Below are positions 51,611-64,000 of a DNA stretch of 64,000 nucleotides, piece after piece. The translations under genes and the position numbers were made by a program. Where the stretch lies: contig JAIVFJ010000035.1 of the NCBI GenBank assembly GCA_025765615.1, positions 124,001-188,000 on the forward strand, in the 5' to 3' direction. This stretch comes from Zopfochytrium polystomum (taxonomy: Eukaryota; Chytridiomycota; Chytridiomycetes; Chytridiales; Chytridiaceae). The stretch's first letter is position 1, and every line of letters starts with the position of its first letter. Under the pieces are notes generated by a model, which was not told where the DNA came from, did no database searches, and saw only the letters and a program-made list of their open reading frames with translations.

Positions 51611-54600
51611 ATGGATCCTCCGACCGAAAACGTAGAGTATCTCGTCGTTTTGAATTGGCATTGAACGTGCTCCTATAACACAAGCTCTCATTATTCATTG
51701 TTTTCGGATGTTTTAGGAGGACCAGCCCATGCTGGCAGAGCTGGACAAGCTGGGACTGCCGCCGCTGCTTAAAAAGTTCTCCTGGACTCGAGCTGCCCCA
51801 TTTAAGGAGGAACGACATCATCGCGCCGTCTCAGACTCGATCGCAAACAACTACACTCCGTCCGCATCAGATTTATCAACGAAAAGTGTTCTGAAGAGAC
51901 CCTTGCACCAATTTCAGTTCCAAGGTAATTTTCCCCTCCAAGCTTCCCTCCCACAAATTAGATTCGAAGCAGAGAGTGTCATGAATTCTAATTGAGTCTC
52001 CAGATCACGGTAGAGCTAAGCGTCAAAATGTTTCCACCCGAAAGTAAGGTTCCATTATCACTAGGAAGCACTGACGTGGCTTTTTCTTGCTCACATCGAT
52101 TCGCACGCAAGGCTCAACGCAGACCGACCTTGCGTTGGTATGAACGAATCGGAGAGTCGTCCGCTGTCACCCATATCCCGCATAATCAGTGATTACGATT
52201 CAGCCTTCATGTTCCCGGAGTCTCAAAATCAGAAACAGCCAAGTATCGTGCTTGACCCCTACGAGCTAGACTCGGTAAATGCAGCGATGTTACTCACACC
52301 TGAGCAGCGGTATTGGTATTACGTCAAGCGGGGCATTGTCGCTGACGCTGTTGCACCCATTGACGCGCAAACGATACGCGCTTTGGAACACTACATCCCA
52401 CCGCGGCTTCTGGCTACCGACGTGCTCCAGGACAAGTGCCACGAGATGATTCGAGAAATTGAATTGGAATATGAGACAGCCTTAAAAAGGGCGATTGTTG
52501 ACTACATCCTACTGGACAAGAAAGAGCAAGAACGTCTCTCGATTCCCCCGCTTCCTCCACCGTACGTGCCCAGAACCGCGAGGGCCCCGGTTCCGTGGCA
52601 CGACGATATGAAAAAAGTAAGGGCGTTCATATCCGAAAACCTGTACATTACAAACCCTGTCATGCTGCGGCTATTGAGACTGTACGAGGGGTTCGAAAAG
52701 AGCAGAATAGTGGATATGTCGATCTTCACACCATCAGTCCTGCCGATGAGCATTGAGGACTTTCAGACGGTTCTTCGCAATCACTGTCAAGCATTCAAAT
52801 CGAAATTAATGCAAGAGTTAGTGTCAAACTTTATCCAATTGGGGGGGAATACTTTCGTTTCGTTCCTCAGTGTCTTGCTTATTTCCAACGCAGATGGCTT
52901 CCTGCTGCCTCGACGATGCTCTTTGAAATGAAGGATCAGTGGTACTCGATTGCGACAGACTGTCCGGATCCTGACGTCGGCTTTCGGAGACTGGACGCCT
53001 TTTTCAAGTCAGTATCCGCCCTCATGTCGAACCAACTGTGGTCATTGGTGGAGGCTTCGGTGACCGAGTTCGAGAGCTTCTTTGCCCAGTTCGCAAATGC
53101 GGCATCCGACACCTCTCTCTTTGTCGTCCGCCTTGTGATTTCGGGAGCCCAAATACGTTTTGAACCGCCACTTGGCGACCTTGAAACACTTGTCGTTTCA
53201 GTACTAGAAGACATTGTCGCAGCAGCACAGGAAATCCCGCGGATCGAAACCAAACTGTTTACCTCACTTGCTAATGAGGTTTTGCACATCAGTTCAATGT
53301 CTATTGATGACGATCGTATCGCCGACGGCAAGTTCATAAGAAGTTTGATGTCGAAAAACTCCATCGCGCCGCAGAAGCATCTAATGTCATACGATAAGTA
53401 CAAGTCGTTGCTGTCCCACAAGGCAGAAAAGAGAATCGAGGACTTTTTGAGGGAAAAGCACGATTTGGATGACTATGAAGCAGTTAAGTTGACGAGATTA
53501 TTCTCACCGGAAAGAGACCTTTCCCAGCAGATAATACCTTGATCTTAACTCTCCTCATATTGTAGGAAATTAAAAAACTGCTCAAGATAATCGAGGAGAT
53601 TGCCACCAGCCCTTCAATCATTCGATTTAGCATGATTTATCTGGAGTGCGACGTCTTGAAGAACGAGCTCACTCAAAAGGCAAACGTCTTAGTCCAAAGA
53701 CTTGTCGATCAAGTTGCCGACATTAATCGGAAAAGCAATTTGAGGTAATGCCCTCTGTGAAGCTCCTCATTCTTTGCAGTTTATGCATCCTCCCACAGCA
53801 TTTGCGAGTCCTACGAAAAAATATCTGCGAAGTGCATGAAGCTGCCCGCTGATACTGAGGAGCTTGTCGAGCTGATGAAGTACGTGGAGACAGCAAAGGC
53901 GAAAGATACAGTCGCGCTCAAAGACGACATAACGAAGGGCAAAAAACGTTTGGACTTCCTGTTGCAGTATGCGTTTCTATCGGAGGAAGACATTAAGCTC
54001 AATGGTGTTACTTTTACTTGGCCTGCACGTATCTTGCCAATTTTTGAGCTCTCCAAGAAGCGAATGCTGCAAAAGAAATCGAAGGCCCAAGACGACTTGA
54101 AACTGAAAATTCAAGCAACCACTGACGAGCTGGAAGAATGTTACGAGCAGGCAGCCAAGTTCCAGGTGATTATTGCTCCGTGTCCATTATGGGCCTTAAG
54201 AAGTTGCTCACAATTGTTCGTAGGACTTTGGCATAATGAGTGAAATGGCAGAGTACCTCAAGAAAATTAAAAAACTTGAAGGAACCATCGAGGAGCTGTC
54301 AACCACCATTCAGCAGATAAATCGAGAAGAGGAGCTTTTGGAGTGGGATCGGACGCCGTTTGCAAAAGCGCAGCAGACTGTTGAGCTCTTGGACCCCTAC
54401 AAAAAGCTCTGGGAGACGGCAAGCGCGTTCCAAACAGAGTACTCGAAGTGGATGAACGGACCGTTCAACGAGCTCCACGCAGAGGGCGTTGATGAGGCCG
54501 TCGGAAACATGTGGCGAACAACGTTTAAGCTGACCAAAACTTTTAATGACCAACCTGTTCCCCGAAAAGTTGCGGAGCAAGTCAAAAATAAGCTGGACAA

Positions 54601-57600
54601 GTTCAAAACCCATCTGCCTCTGATATCCGTACTTCGAAACCCTGGTCTACGTGAGCGCCATTGGACGCTCATGGAGGAGATAGTTGGACAGTCTATTCTT
54701 CCGGATGATAGCACGTCTTTGGCCAAGATTTTGGATATGAACTTAACACAATATATTCAGCAGTTTGAGACGATATCTGATGCCGCGTCAAAAGAGTTCT
54801 CACTTCAAAAAACCCTCCAAAAGATGAAAGACGAGTGGGAGCCTCTGATCTTTAATTGCATTGACTACAAGGAAACGGGAACGAAGATTCTTTCAGCTGT
54901 TGAAGAAGTTCAAGCTTTGCTGGATGATCAGATTGTGAAAGTCCAGACCATGCGGGGCTCTCCTTTCGTTAAACCTATCGAGGAGGAGGTCAAAGTTTGG
55001 GAGACGACTTTGATTACTATTCAAGACATCCTCGACGCTTGGCTGAAAGTGCAGGCGACCTGGTTGTACTTGGAGCCTATTTTCACCTCCGAGGACATTA
55101 TGGCGCAAATGCCGACCGAAGGCAAAAAGTTCCGCACTGTCGATAAAACCTGGCGCGAAGTTATGGCGCTCACAGCAGAAAATCCAAAGATCCTAGTTGT
55201 GGCTCAAATAAATGGGCTCCTGGCTCGAATGCAGGAAAGCGATGTGCTTCTCGAAGAAATTCAAAAAGGGCTGAACGATTACTTGGAGAAGAAGCGTTTG
55301 TTCTTCCCGCGATTCTTTTTCCTATCCAACGATGAGCTTCTCGAGATCCTGGCAGAGACGAAGGACCCGCTTCGTGTGCAGCCCCACTTGAAGAAGTGCT
55401 TTGAGGGTATTGCCAGCCTCACATTTCAGGACAATACTCGTATCATTGCAATGTGCTCCAGCGAAAACGAGCGTGTGCGCTTGAAGGAAGTCATTGAGCC
55501 TGCTGCAGCGAAAGGGGCGGTGGAGAAGTGGTTGCTGCAAGTAGAAAAGGTGATGCAGTCGTCCGTTCACCAGCAAGTATGCAACGCCCTCAAATCGTAC
55601 GTTGAGACGCCGCGTGAGAAATGGGTCCTTGAATGGCCTGGTCAAGTTGTTATTTGTGTAAGCCAAATTTTCTGGACCCGCGAAGTAGCTGAGGCTATCC
55701 GAACGGGTGGGCCACGCGGTTTGCGAGACTATAAGAATCTTTGCACTCGCCAGCTTGAAACAACAGTATCGCTCGTACGCGGCGAACTCACACCTATGGC
55801 TCGAATGACGCTGTCCGCGCTTGTTGTGATTGATGTTCATGCTCGAGACGTCGTCGGCGAGCTTGAGAAAGCCGGCATCGCGAATGAAAACGAATTCGGC
55901 TGGCTCTCTCAACTTCGCTATTACTGGGAGTCCGAAGATGTCTACGTTCGCATGATCAACGCAACGCTCAAATACGGCTACGAGTACCTCGGAAACTCCC
56001 CTCGTCTTGTCATTACACCACTCACTGATCGGTGTTACCGAACGCTGATTGGAGCATTGGATTTGAATCTCGGTGGAGCTCCTGAAGGCCCGGCAGGAAC
56101 CGGAAAGACAGAATCGGTTAAAGACCTTGCCAAAGCAATCGCAAAACAGTGCGTCGTCTTCAACTGCTCAGACGGTCTAGATTACATAGCAATGGGCAAA
56201 TTCTTCAAAGGACTCGCATCGTCCGGCGCTTGGGCCTGCTTTGATGAATTCAATCGTATCGACTTGGAAGTCCTTTCTGTCGTTGCGCAGCAGGTTTTGA
56301 CCATTCAGCGCGCGGTGGCCGCAAAATTAGATCGATTCGTCTTTGAAGGAACAAATATGTCACTTAACCGTGGGTGCTCTGTTTTCATCACAATGAACCC
56401 TGGTTATGCCGGTCGCAGTGAACTGCCAGACAATCTGAAAGCACTGTTCAGGCCAGTAGCAATGATGGTAATGTGTTGAAACACGATTTGGGCATCACTA
56501 AGCTTTATAACCCCAGGTACCAGACTACGCCCTCATTGCAGAAATTTCGCTCTATTCCTTTGGTTTTGTTGAAGCTAGGACTCTCGCCAGAAAAATTGTT
56601 GCGACATACAAACTGTGCTCGGAGCAATTATCGTCGCAAGACCATTATGACTACGGTATGAGGGCAGTAAAAGCAGTTCTAACTGCTGCCGGGAACTTGA
56701 AACTTCGATATCCCGGAGAAAACGAGCATATTATCATGCTTCGATCCATTAATGATGTCAACTTAGCCAAGTTCCTTTCCCAGGATATCCCTTTGTTTAA
56801 GGCCATTTCTGCGGACTTATTTCCCAAAGTTGTGCTACCAACTCCGGACTATCGCAACCTTCTTGGTGCTATAAACGACAACCTCGCGAAAATGAATCTG
56901 CAGCCTGTGGATACTTTCTTGGAAAAAATTATTCAGACTTACGAGATGATGTGTATCCGCCACGGGTATATGATTGTCGGACAACCATGGTCCGGAAAGA
57001 CTACAGTATACCGTGTCTTGGGATCGGCGCTTAGCGATTTGTGCGACAAGGGCCTTAATGAGAAGAAAGTGGAGTACAGAGTTTTGAACCCTAAATCAAT
57101 AACAATGGGTCAGCTATACGGTCAGTTCGACCCGGTCACCCACGAATGGACCGATGGTGTTTTGGCGAATACGTTCAGAGCTTTCGCTAGTCAAGGAACC
57201 ATTGAGCGAAAATGGGTGATATTTGACGGTCCAGTCGATGCAATTTGGATCGAAAATATGAACACTGTTCTGGACGACAACAAGAAGCTTTGCCTTACTA
57301 GCGGCGAGATTATGTCCATGACTTCGACCATGAGCATTCAGTTTGAGGTTGGGGACTTGGCGGTGGCTTCCCCGGCAACAGTGTCTCGTTGCGGAATGAT
57401 TTATATGGAGCCAAACGGGCTGGGTTGGCGGCCCATCATCACGTCGTGGGTAAAGACCCTCCCATCATCGATGCGGCAGGAATCAAAATCACTTATTGAG
57501 GCTCTTTTCGATTGGATAGTCCCGCCCTGTCTACAGTTTGTCAGAGTTGAGTGCAGAGAATTCGTGACGACTTCGGAAATAAACATGGCGGTCGCTCTAA

Positions 57601-60600
57601 TGAATCTAATGTCATGCCAAATCGACGAGTTCAGCGGTGGCGAAGAAATTGCCGCAAATGTCGCTACCGTTTGGTTGACATCGATTTTCATTTTTTCGGC
57701 GGTATGGTCCCTTGGTGGAACTATCGACGGTGACTCGCGCAAAAAGTTTGACGTCTACTTGCGAAGACTTCTGGAGGGGCAGGAAAATGAAAACCCGATT
57801 CCTAATGGCATTCGTATAGATAAGCCAATCCCTGGGTCCGCCTCTATCTACGATTTCGTTTTTGAAAAGGACAGAAAGTTTGGGGGTACTTGGAAATTGT
57901 GGACAGAGACGATTGAAAAGTTCGACATTCCGGCAAAAACCAAGTTTAACGCCATAACAGTGCCCACAGTTGACACTGCTCGATATACGTACCTTCTAGA
58001 CTTGTGTATCACACACAATAAGCAAATTCTATTTGTCGGCCCGACCGGAACCGGGAAGAGTGTCTACATCAACAACAAGCTCCTGAAAGGACTTCCACAG
58101 TCGAAATATACCCCAGTTTTCATAAACTTTTCTGCACAAACAAGCGCCAACCAAACTCAGGAGATTATTCTTGGAAAGCTGGACAAGCGTCGAAAAGGTG
58201 TTTTTGGGCCTCCACATGGACTCAAAGCAGTAATTTTCGTTGATGACTTAAATATGCCAGCTCGCGAAAAGTATGGCGCTCAACCGCCAATAGAGCTTCT
58301 TCGGCAGTGGATGGACCATCAGCAGTGGTACGACTTGAAAGATACTTCGAGTATGCAGTTGGTAGACATTCAATTTGTGGCAGCCATGGGCCCGCCTGGA
58401 GGAGGTCGCAACGCCATCACCAACAGATTTTTGAGGCATTTCACGACCATAGGAATCGCTAACTTCGAAGAAGCAACGCTGAAACAGATTTTTACGACAA
58501 TTGTCGACTGGCACTTTACGTCGTGCGGCTTCAATCCACAAGTTTCGTCGACCAAGAATGGTCTTGTTGCGGGAACTCTCGAAGTCTATACGAGTGCCAT
58601 CGCCAGCCTTTTGCCCACCCCGCGAAAATCCCACTATCTGTTCAATTTACGGGATTTTGCCAGGGTTGTTCAAGGTCTCCTGCTCGCTGCCCCGGACAAG
58701 TTCACGGACCCCTCCAAAATGATACGACTGTGGGCTCACGAAGTTTACCGTGTCTTTTATGACCGCCTTGTGGACGACTCCGACCGGTCCTGGTTCTTTT
58801 CCACAATTCAAGACCTGAGCTCCAGGCACTTTGGGGTCCGCTTTACCGACGTTTTCGGCCATCTCGACTCAAACAAGGACGGGAAAGTTGAAGATGACGA
58901 CATGCGCTCTTTGATGTTTGGCGATTTTATCCTTCCAAACGCAGCAGTCAAATTTTACGACGAGGTCCTAGACATTGGCGCTGCGTCTGAAATTATAAAG
59001 GGACAATTGGATGAGTACAATCAGATATCGAAGGCTCCCATGAACCTTGTAATTTTCAGATTCGCGATCGAACATGTGTCGAGGATTTCACGTATCCTGA
59101 AGCAACCCGCTGGCCACGCTCTGTTGGTTGGAGTTGGCGGTTCTGGTCGTCAATCTTTGACCAAACTTGCTGCTTACATGGCAGAATGCCAACTGTTCCA
59201 GGTAGAAATCTCGAAAAGCTACGGAATGAACGAGTGGAGGGACGACTTGAAAAAGATTCTGATTAAAGCCGGAGCGGAGGGAAGCATGTCCGTTTTTCTC
59301 TTCAGCGATACGCAACTTCAGCTGGAAAGTTTCCTTGAAGACATTAACAATATGCTCAACACGGGCGAAGTCCCGAATATATTCCCGCCAGACGAAAAAG
59401 CAGCGGTCATTGAGCGCGTGCGAGCTGCATTAAGCAAGGACAACCCTAAGTTCGAGGCAACTCCTGCAGCGCTGTACAGCCAGTTTATTGCTCGGTGTAA
59501 GGAGAACCTTCACATTGTTCTTTGCATGTCCCCAATCGGAGACGCATTCCGCAACCGACTTCGAATGTTTCCTAGTTTGGTGAACTGCTGCACGATTGAT
59601 TGGTTCCAAGTGTGGCCAGAGGACGCACTGCAGATTGTTGCCATGAAATTCCTGGAAGAAGTGGAGCTCGCGCCGGAGATTCGCTCAAGCGTTGTGACGA
59701 TGTGCAAGGAGTTTCACACGGGCACTCGGATACTCTCCGAAAAGTTCTTCGAGGGCCTTAGGCGGCACAATTATGTGACGCCAACAAGCTACTTGGAACT
59801 TATTCAAACATATAAAACACTTCTGGACGTGAAAAGGAAAGAAATTAACGCTTTGAAATCCCGGTACGAGGTTGGATTGGAGCAGCTGGCATCAGCGGCT
59901 GCTCAAGTTGGAACAATGCAGAAAGAACTGCACGCTCTTCAGCCCCAGCTGATCGAGACACAAAAAGAAACCGATCAGATTATGCAAGTTATTTCGCGAG
60001 AATCAGTTGAGGTCGAAAAGAAGCGAGCAATGGTGAAAGTCGACGAGGCTGTGGCAAACAAAAAAGCTTCCGAGGCAAAGGCAATGAAGGATGAGTGTGA
60101 AGCTGATTTGGCTGAAGCGATACCGGCACTGGAAAGTGCTCTTGAAGCTTTGGACACGTTAAAACCAGCCGACATTACCGTCGTCAAGTCAATGAAAAAT
60201 CCTCCTGGTGCCGTCAAACTCGTCATGGAGGCTATTTGCATTATGAAAGGCATCAAACCTTCGCGAATTAAGGATCCAGGCGGGTCTGGAAAGATGGTTG
60301 AAGACTACTGGGGCCCTGCACAGAAAATGCTTGGCGACTCCCACTTTTTGCAAAGCTTAAAGTCCTACGACAAAGACAACATTGATTCCAAGATCATTGA
60401 AAAAATTCGGAAAAAACTATTCGAACAACCCCGATTTCGATCCCAATATCGTTAAAAACTCCTCCAGTGCCGCTGAAGGGTTGTGCAAGTGGGTTCGAGC
60501 TTTGGACAAGTACGAAGTGGTCGCCAAAGTTGTCGCGCCAAAGAAGGAGTCTCTTGCTAAAGCCGAAGGGGAGCTGTCTGTGGAAATGGCGAAATTGACT

Positions 60601-63600
60601 GCCAAGCGAGCAGAATTGAAGGAGGTCGAGGATAAAATGGAGGCACTGGAGAGTCAGTTTAGAGCGATGACGCAAAAGAAAGCCGACCTTGAACAGCAAG
60701 TCGACCTGTGTGGGAAAAAGCTCATTCGTGCTGAAAAACTCATTGGGGGACTTGGAGGTGAAAAAGACCGATGGAGTGAAGCTGCGCGAACGCTGACTAT
60801 TACGTACAACAATTTGATCGGAGACGTTCTATTGGCATCCGCTGTTATAGCCTATCTTGGTGCGTTTACATCATCTTACCGCCAAATGTGCCTTTCGGAC
60901 TGGAACGAAAAGTGCGTTTCTTTCAAGATACCATGTTCGGGGAGCTTTTCGCTGGTTGGGACGCTGGGCGACCCCATCCAACTTCGGGCTTGGAATCTCG
61001 CCGGGTTGCCTAATGATAGTTTCTCGCGAGACAACGGAATTATTTCGACTAAAACGCGTCGCTGGCCCCTGTTCATTGACCCACAGGGCCAAGCAAATAA
61101 GTGGGTCAAGAATATGGAGAAGCAAAATCGATTGGCTGTCATAAAGCTCTCCGACTCCGATTACACAAGAACCCTGGAAAATGCAATCCAGTTCGGAACA
61201 CCGGTCTTGCTTGAAAATATCAATGAAGAAGTTGACTCTGTCTTAGAACCTTTGCTAACAAAGCAAATATTCAAGCAGAGTGGTGTTCTGTGCATTAAAT
61301 TGGGTGAGGCAATCATTGAGTACTCACCCGACTTCCGATTTTATATCACTACGAAACTTCGAAACCCGCACTACCTACCGGAGTTGTCGACAAAAGTGAC
61401 GATTGTGAACTTCATGATTACGCTTGAAGGATTGGAAGACCAACTGCTTGGCATTGTTGCGGCAAAGGAGAGGCCTGAGCTCGAGGAGGAAAAAAACCGG
61501 CTCGTTCTCGCATCCGCTTCCAACAAGAAGCAACTGAAAGAGATCGAAGATAAAATTTTGCACATTCTATCCAGCAGTCAAGGCAACTTGCTTGAAGACT
61601 CTACAGCAATCGATGCGCTGACGAGCTCAAAAGTTCTGGCCAATGACATTGCCCAGAAACAGCAGATTGCCGAAGAGACGGAAAAGCAAATTGACATTAC
61701 TCGTCAGGGATACAAGCCTATCGCAACTCACTCCTCGATTCTGTACTTCGTCATTGCAGATCTTGCAAATGTAAGATTGAACGGACTCGCACGATCTTTA
61801 ACTAAAAATCACCTTTTAGATTGAACCTATGTACCAGTATTCGCTTGTGTGGTTCGTGAATCTGTTCCTACAGTCCATTGCCGATTCCGAAAAATCCGAT
61901 GATCTTGCCACTCGTATTGAGAATCTACGCGGCCACTTCACGTACTCTTTGTATATCAATGTCTGCCGATCCCTCTTTAAAAAGGACAAGCTGCTGTTTT
62001 CCTTTCTTCTCTGCATCGGCTTAATGAAAGGGCGTGGCGAAATCGACCTGGACGAGTGGATGTTCCTTCTTACAGGAGGTGTCGGAGTAGACCCGAATCC
62101 GCCCCCGAATCCAGACCCCAAATGGCTCAGTGAGAAATCCTGGGGAGAAATCCTACGATTTTCTGCGCTTGCTTCCTTCACTCAGTTCTCCAGTGACTTC
62201 AAGGCGCATCTTGCAGAGTGGAAAGCTATCTATGACTCAACGGAGCCTCATGCAGAAACGTACCCAGGCGGATGGGACGAGAGACTTTCCAAGTTCCAAA
62301 AGCTGATAGTTCTTCGTATGATTCGACCGGATAAGCTCGTTCCTGGTGTCATGGAATTTGTAAAAGGGAAGATGGGTGTGAAGTTCATTGAACCGCCAAA
62401 CTTCGATTTAGTAGCGCCTTTTGCGGACTCGAACAACTGTGCACCTCTCATTTTTATTCTTTCTCCTGGTGTTGATCCGATGGCCAGGTAAGGCATCATC
62501 CACTGTGAATCTTACAACTCACATTGTTCTTTTGGCGTGCAGTCTGCTGAAATTTGCCGAGAGCAAAGGCTTTGCCGGAAATAAGTGCACGAGTATATCA
62601 CTAGGACAAGGGCAGGGTCCGATAGCTGCCGGAATGATACGCCAGGGTATCAAAGCCGGTCATTGGGTTGTACTTCAAAATTGTCATCTAGCGGTCAGCT
62701 GGCTGCCGTCCTTGGAAAAGATCTGCGAAGATTTAACACCAGAAACTACGCATACGGACTTCCGACTGTGGCTGACCAGCTACCCTTCGGACAAGTTCCC
62801 TGTTACCCTGCTACAGAATGGCGTGAAAATGACGAATGAGCCACCAGCTGGACTGAGGGCCAATTTACTTCGATCATACATGAGCGACCCCATCTCAGAT
62901 GAATCCTTTTTCAAGGGAGTCAGAAAGTCGAACGAGGCGACGTGGGAGAAGATGCTCTTCGGATTGTGTTTCTTCCACGGATTGATCCAAGAGCGAAGAA
63001 ACTTTGGGCCATTGGGATGGAACACACCGTATGAATTCAACGAATCAGATCTACGAATGAGTGTCAGACAACTTCAGAAGGTGAGTTTGCCGCGTCCTTC
63101 CCTTTGAGCATAATGTAATCAATTGCTTCAAAGTTCCTCAACGAGTACGACGAGGTGCCTTGGAAGGCCCTCATCTACCTTGCAGGAGAATGCAACTACG
63201 GTGGACGTGTTACCGATGACCGTGACCGACGAACGTTGATGTCTCTTCTTTCTATCTTTTACATCCCCGACATCCTCTCTGACACCTATCGACTCTCCTC
63301 TTCGGGGCTTTACTTCGCACCGCCGAAAGGCTCGTACGACAGCTACCTTCTATACATCAAATCTCTGCCTATGACCGCGCATCCAGAAGTATTCGGAATG
63401 CACGAAAACGCCGACATTGCCAAAGATTTGAACGAAACGAACCAGCTCATCGCGTCCGTCGTCCTGACCCAAGCCCGCGTATCGTCGTCCGGCGCCGGTG
63501 GCAAATCTGCGGACGAAATGACCCGCGAAATCGCCCAGGGTATTCTAGGAACCTTGCCGGAGGATTTCGATCTCGCTTTCGTCCAGAAGCAGTTCCCCGT

Positions 63601-63996
63601 CCTGTATGAGGAAAGCATGAACACGGTCCTCTATCAAGAATGCGTTCGTTTCAACAGGCTTCTAAAGATTGTTAGAGAGAGTCTCCAAAACGTCATCAAA
63701 GCGCTAAAAGGGCTTGTGGTGATGAGCAAGGAGCTGGAGGAGTTGGTATCAAGCTTGACCCTAAACAGAATACCAGACATGTGGGCTGGGAAGTCGTACC
63801 CATCTTTGAAGCCTCTGGTAGGAACGCAAGCCTGTCTGCGGAAACCGTCGCTTACAAACTTTTCACTTTCACAAGGGGGCATATGTGTCTGATTTTGTTG
63901 CACGGCTTCGCTTCCTGCAGGCTTGGATCGACAAAACATCAGCACCAGCTGTATTCTGGATTTCAGGGTTTTTCTTCACCCAGTCGTTCCTCACAG
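51611..63996 (+). CDS. DNAH7: axonemal inner-arm dynein heavy chain, DNAH7 type (3' end missing)
   Basis: Thirteen exons: 51611-51631, 51717-51924, 52004-52043, 52112-52816, 52894-53482, 53566-53744, 53799-54165, 54224-56467, 56517-61770, 61820-62487, 62543-63080, 63134-63817, 63921-63996; the C-terminal end lies beyond the window. In order: N-terminal tail; linker; AAA1 P-loop [17 protein letters not shown] near 56090; AAA2 GQPWSGKTT near 56980; AAA3 [13 protein letters not shown] near 58040; an EF-hand-like loop [20 protein letters not shown] near 58867; AAA4 [18 protein letters not shown] near 59130; stalk coiled coils (about 59830-60740); AAA5, AAA6 and C-terminal domain. The EF-hand before AAA4 and the segment DDSDRSW fit the DNAH7 group of single-headed dyneins. 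It moves doublet microtubules in the cilium. One extra A at 60411-60416 breaks the frame in the stalk. Confidence 0.95.
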
Positions 63997-64000
63997 GTGA

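Noticed and set aside
60382..60455. programmed frameshift or a tiny intron in the dynein
   Set aside because: No splice sites or slippery-site arrangement is evident, and several other genes show the same homopolymer-length problem, so a base-calling error is simpler.

Overview
The window is nuclear DNA from a flagellated eukaryote, most likely an early-diverging (chytrid-type) fungus. The genes are GC-rich and carry short GT-AG introns of about 50 to 250 bp. They include an axonemal inner-arm dynein heavy chain and a PACRG-like protein, so the organism builds a motile cilium. They also include a fungal-type GHMP phosphomevalonate kinase (Erg8) and an RRM+Pumilio protein of the Jsn1 type. A decayed Fanzor-like gene fits as well, since Fanzor genes are known from chytrids. 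The lineage is an inference; no rRNA gene is present to confirm it.

Layout: 1-196 (-) start of a secreted protein; 2335-7007 (+) class-2 DYRK kinase; 7712-11349 (-) TTI1; 11720-14968 (-) patatin-fold protein that has lost its catalytic dyad; 15683-18116 (-) unrecognised acidic, probably tail-anchored protein; 18.5-20.7 kb mobile-element debris with a Fanzor remnant; 21006-24779 (-) DDHD-domain phospholipase; 24.8-25.5 kb dense simple repeats; 25.6-28.2 kb more mobile-element debris (two further copies of a ~415 bp repeat and a Tc1/mariner transposase remnant); 28317-31751 (-) unrecognised basic/acidic protein; 32563-36098 (-) RRM+Puf protein; 37059-38716 (-) PACRGL; 39061-42950 (+) AFG2B (SPATA5L1-type AAA ATPase); 43080-45182 (+) ERG8; 45600-47306 (+) divergent PCNA paralogue with a large insertion; 47500-49963 (-) DCAF4; 50028-50702 (+) PYM1; 50729-51519 (-) TMEM242; 51611-end (+) DNAH7-type dynein heavy chain, truncated by the window.

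The genes do not form one pathway. Shared themes are cilium assembly and movement (DNAH7, PACRGL), PIKK and ribosome or chromatin quality control (TTI1, AFG2B, DCAF4, PCNA-like), RNA handling (Puf, PYM1), lipid and isoprenoid metabolism (DDHD, patatin-like, ERG8) and mitochondria (TMEM242). Two head-to-head pairs, DCAF4/PYM1 (64 bp) and TMEM242/DNAH7 (91 bp), probably share promoters.

Five conserved or otherwise continuous genes have reading frames that break by exactly one base, mostly at homopolymers. This looks like residual assembly error, so conceptual proteins from this window need care. Exon boundaries were worked out by hand from GT-AG sites, reading frame and remembered family patterns; no alignment was run.
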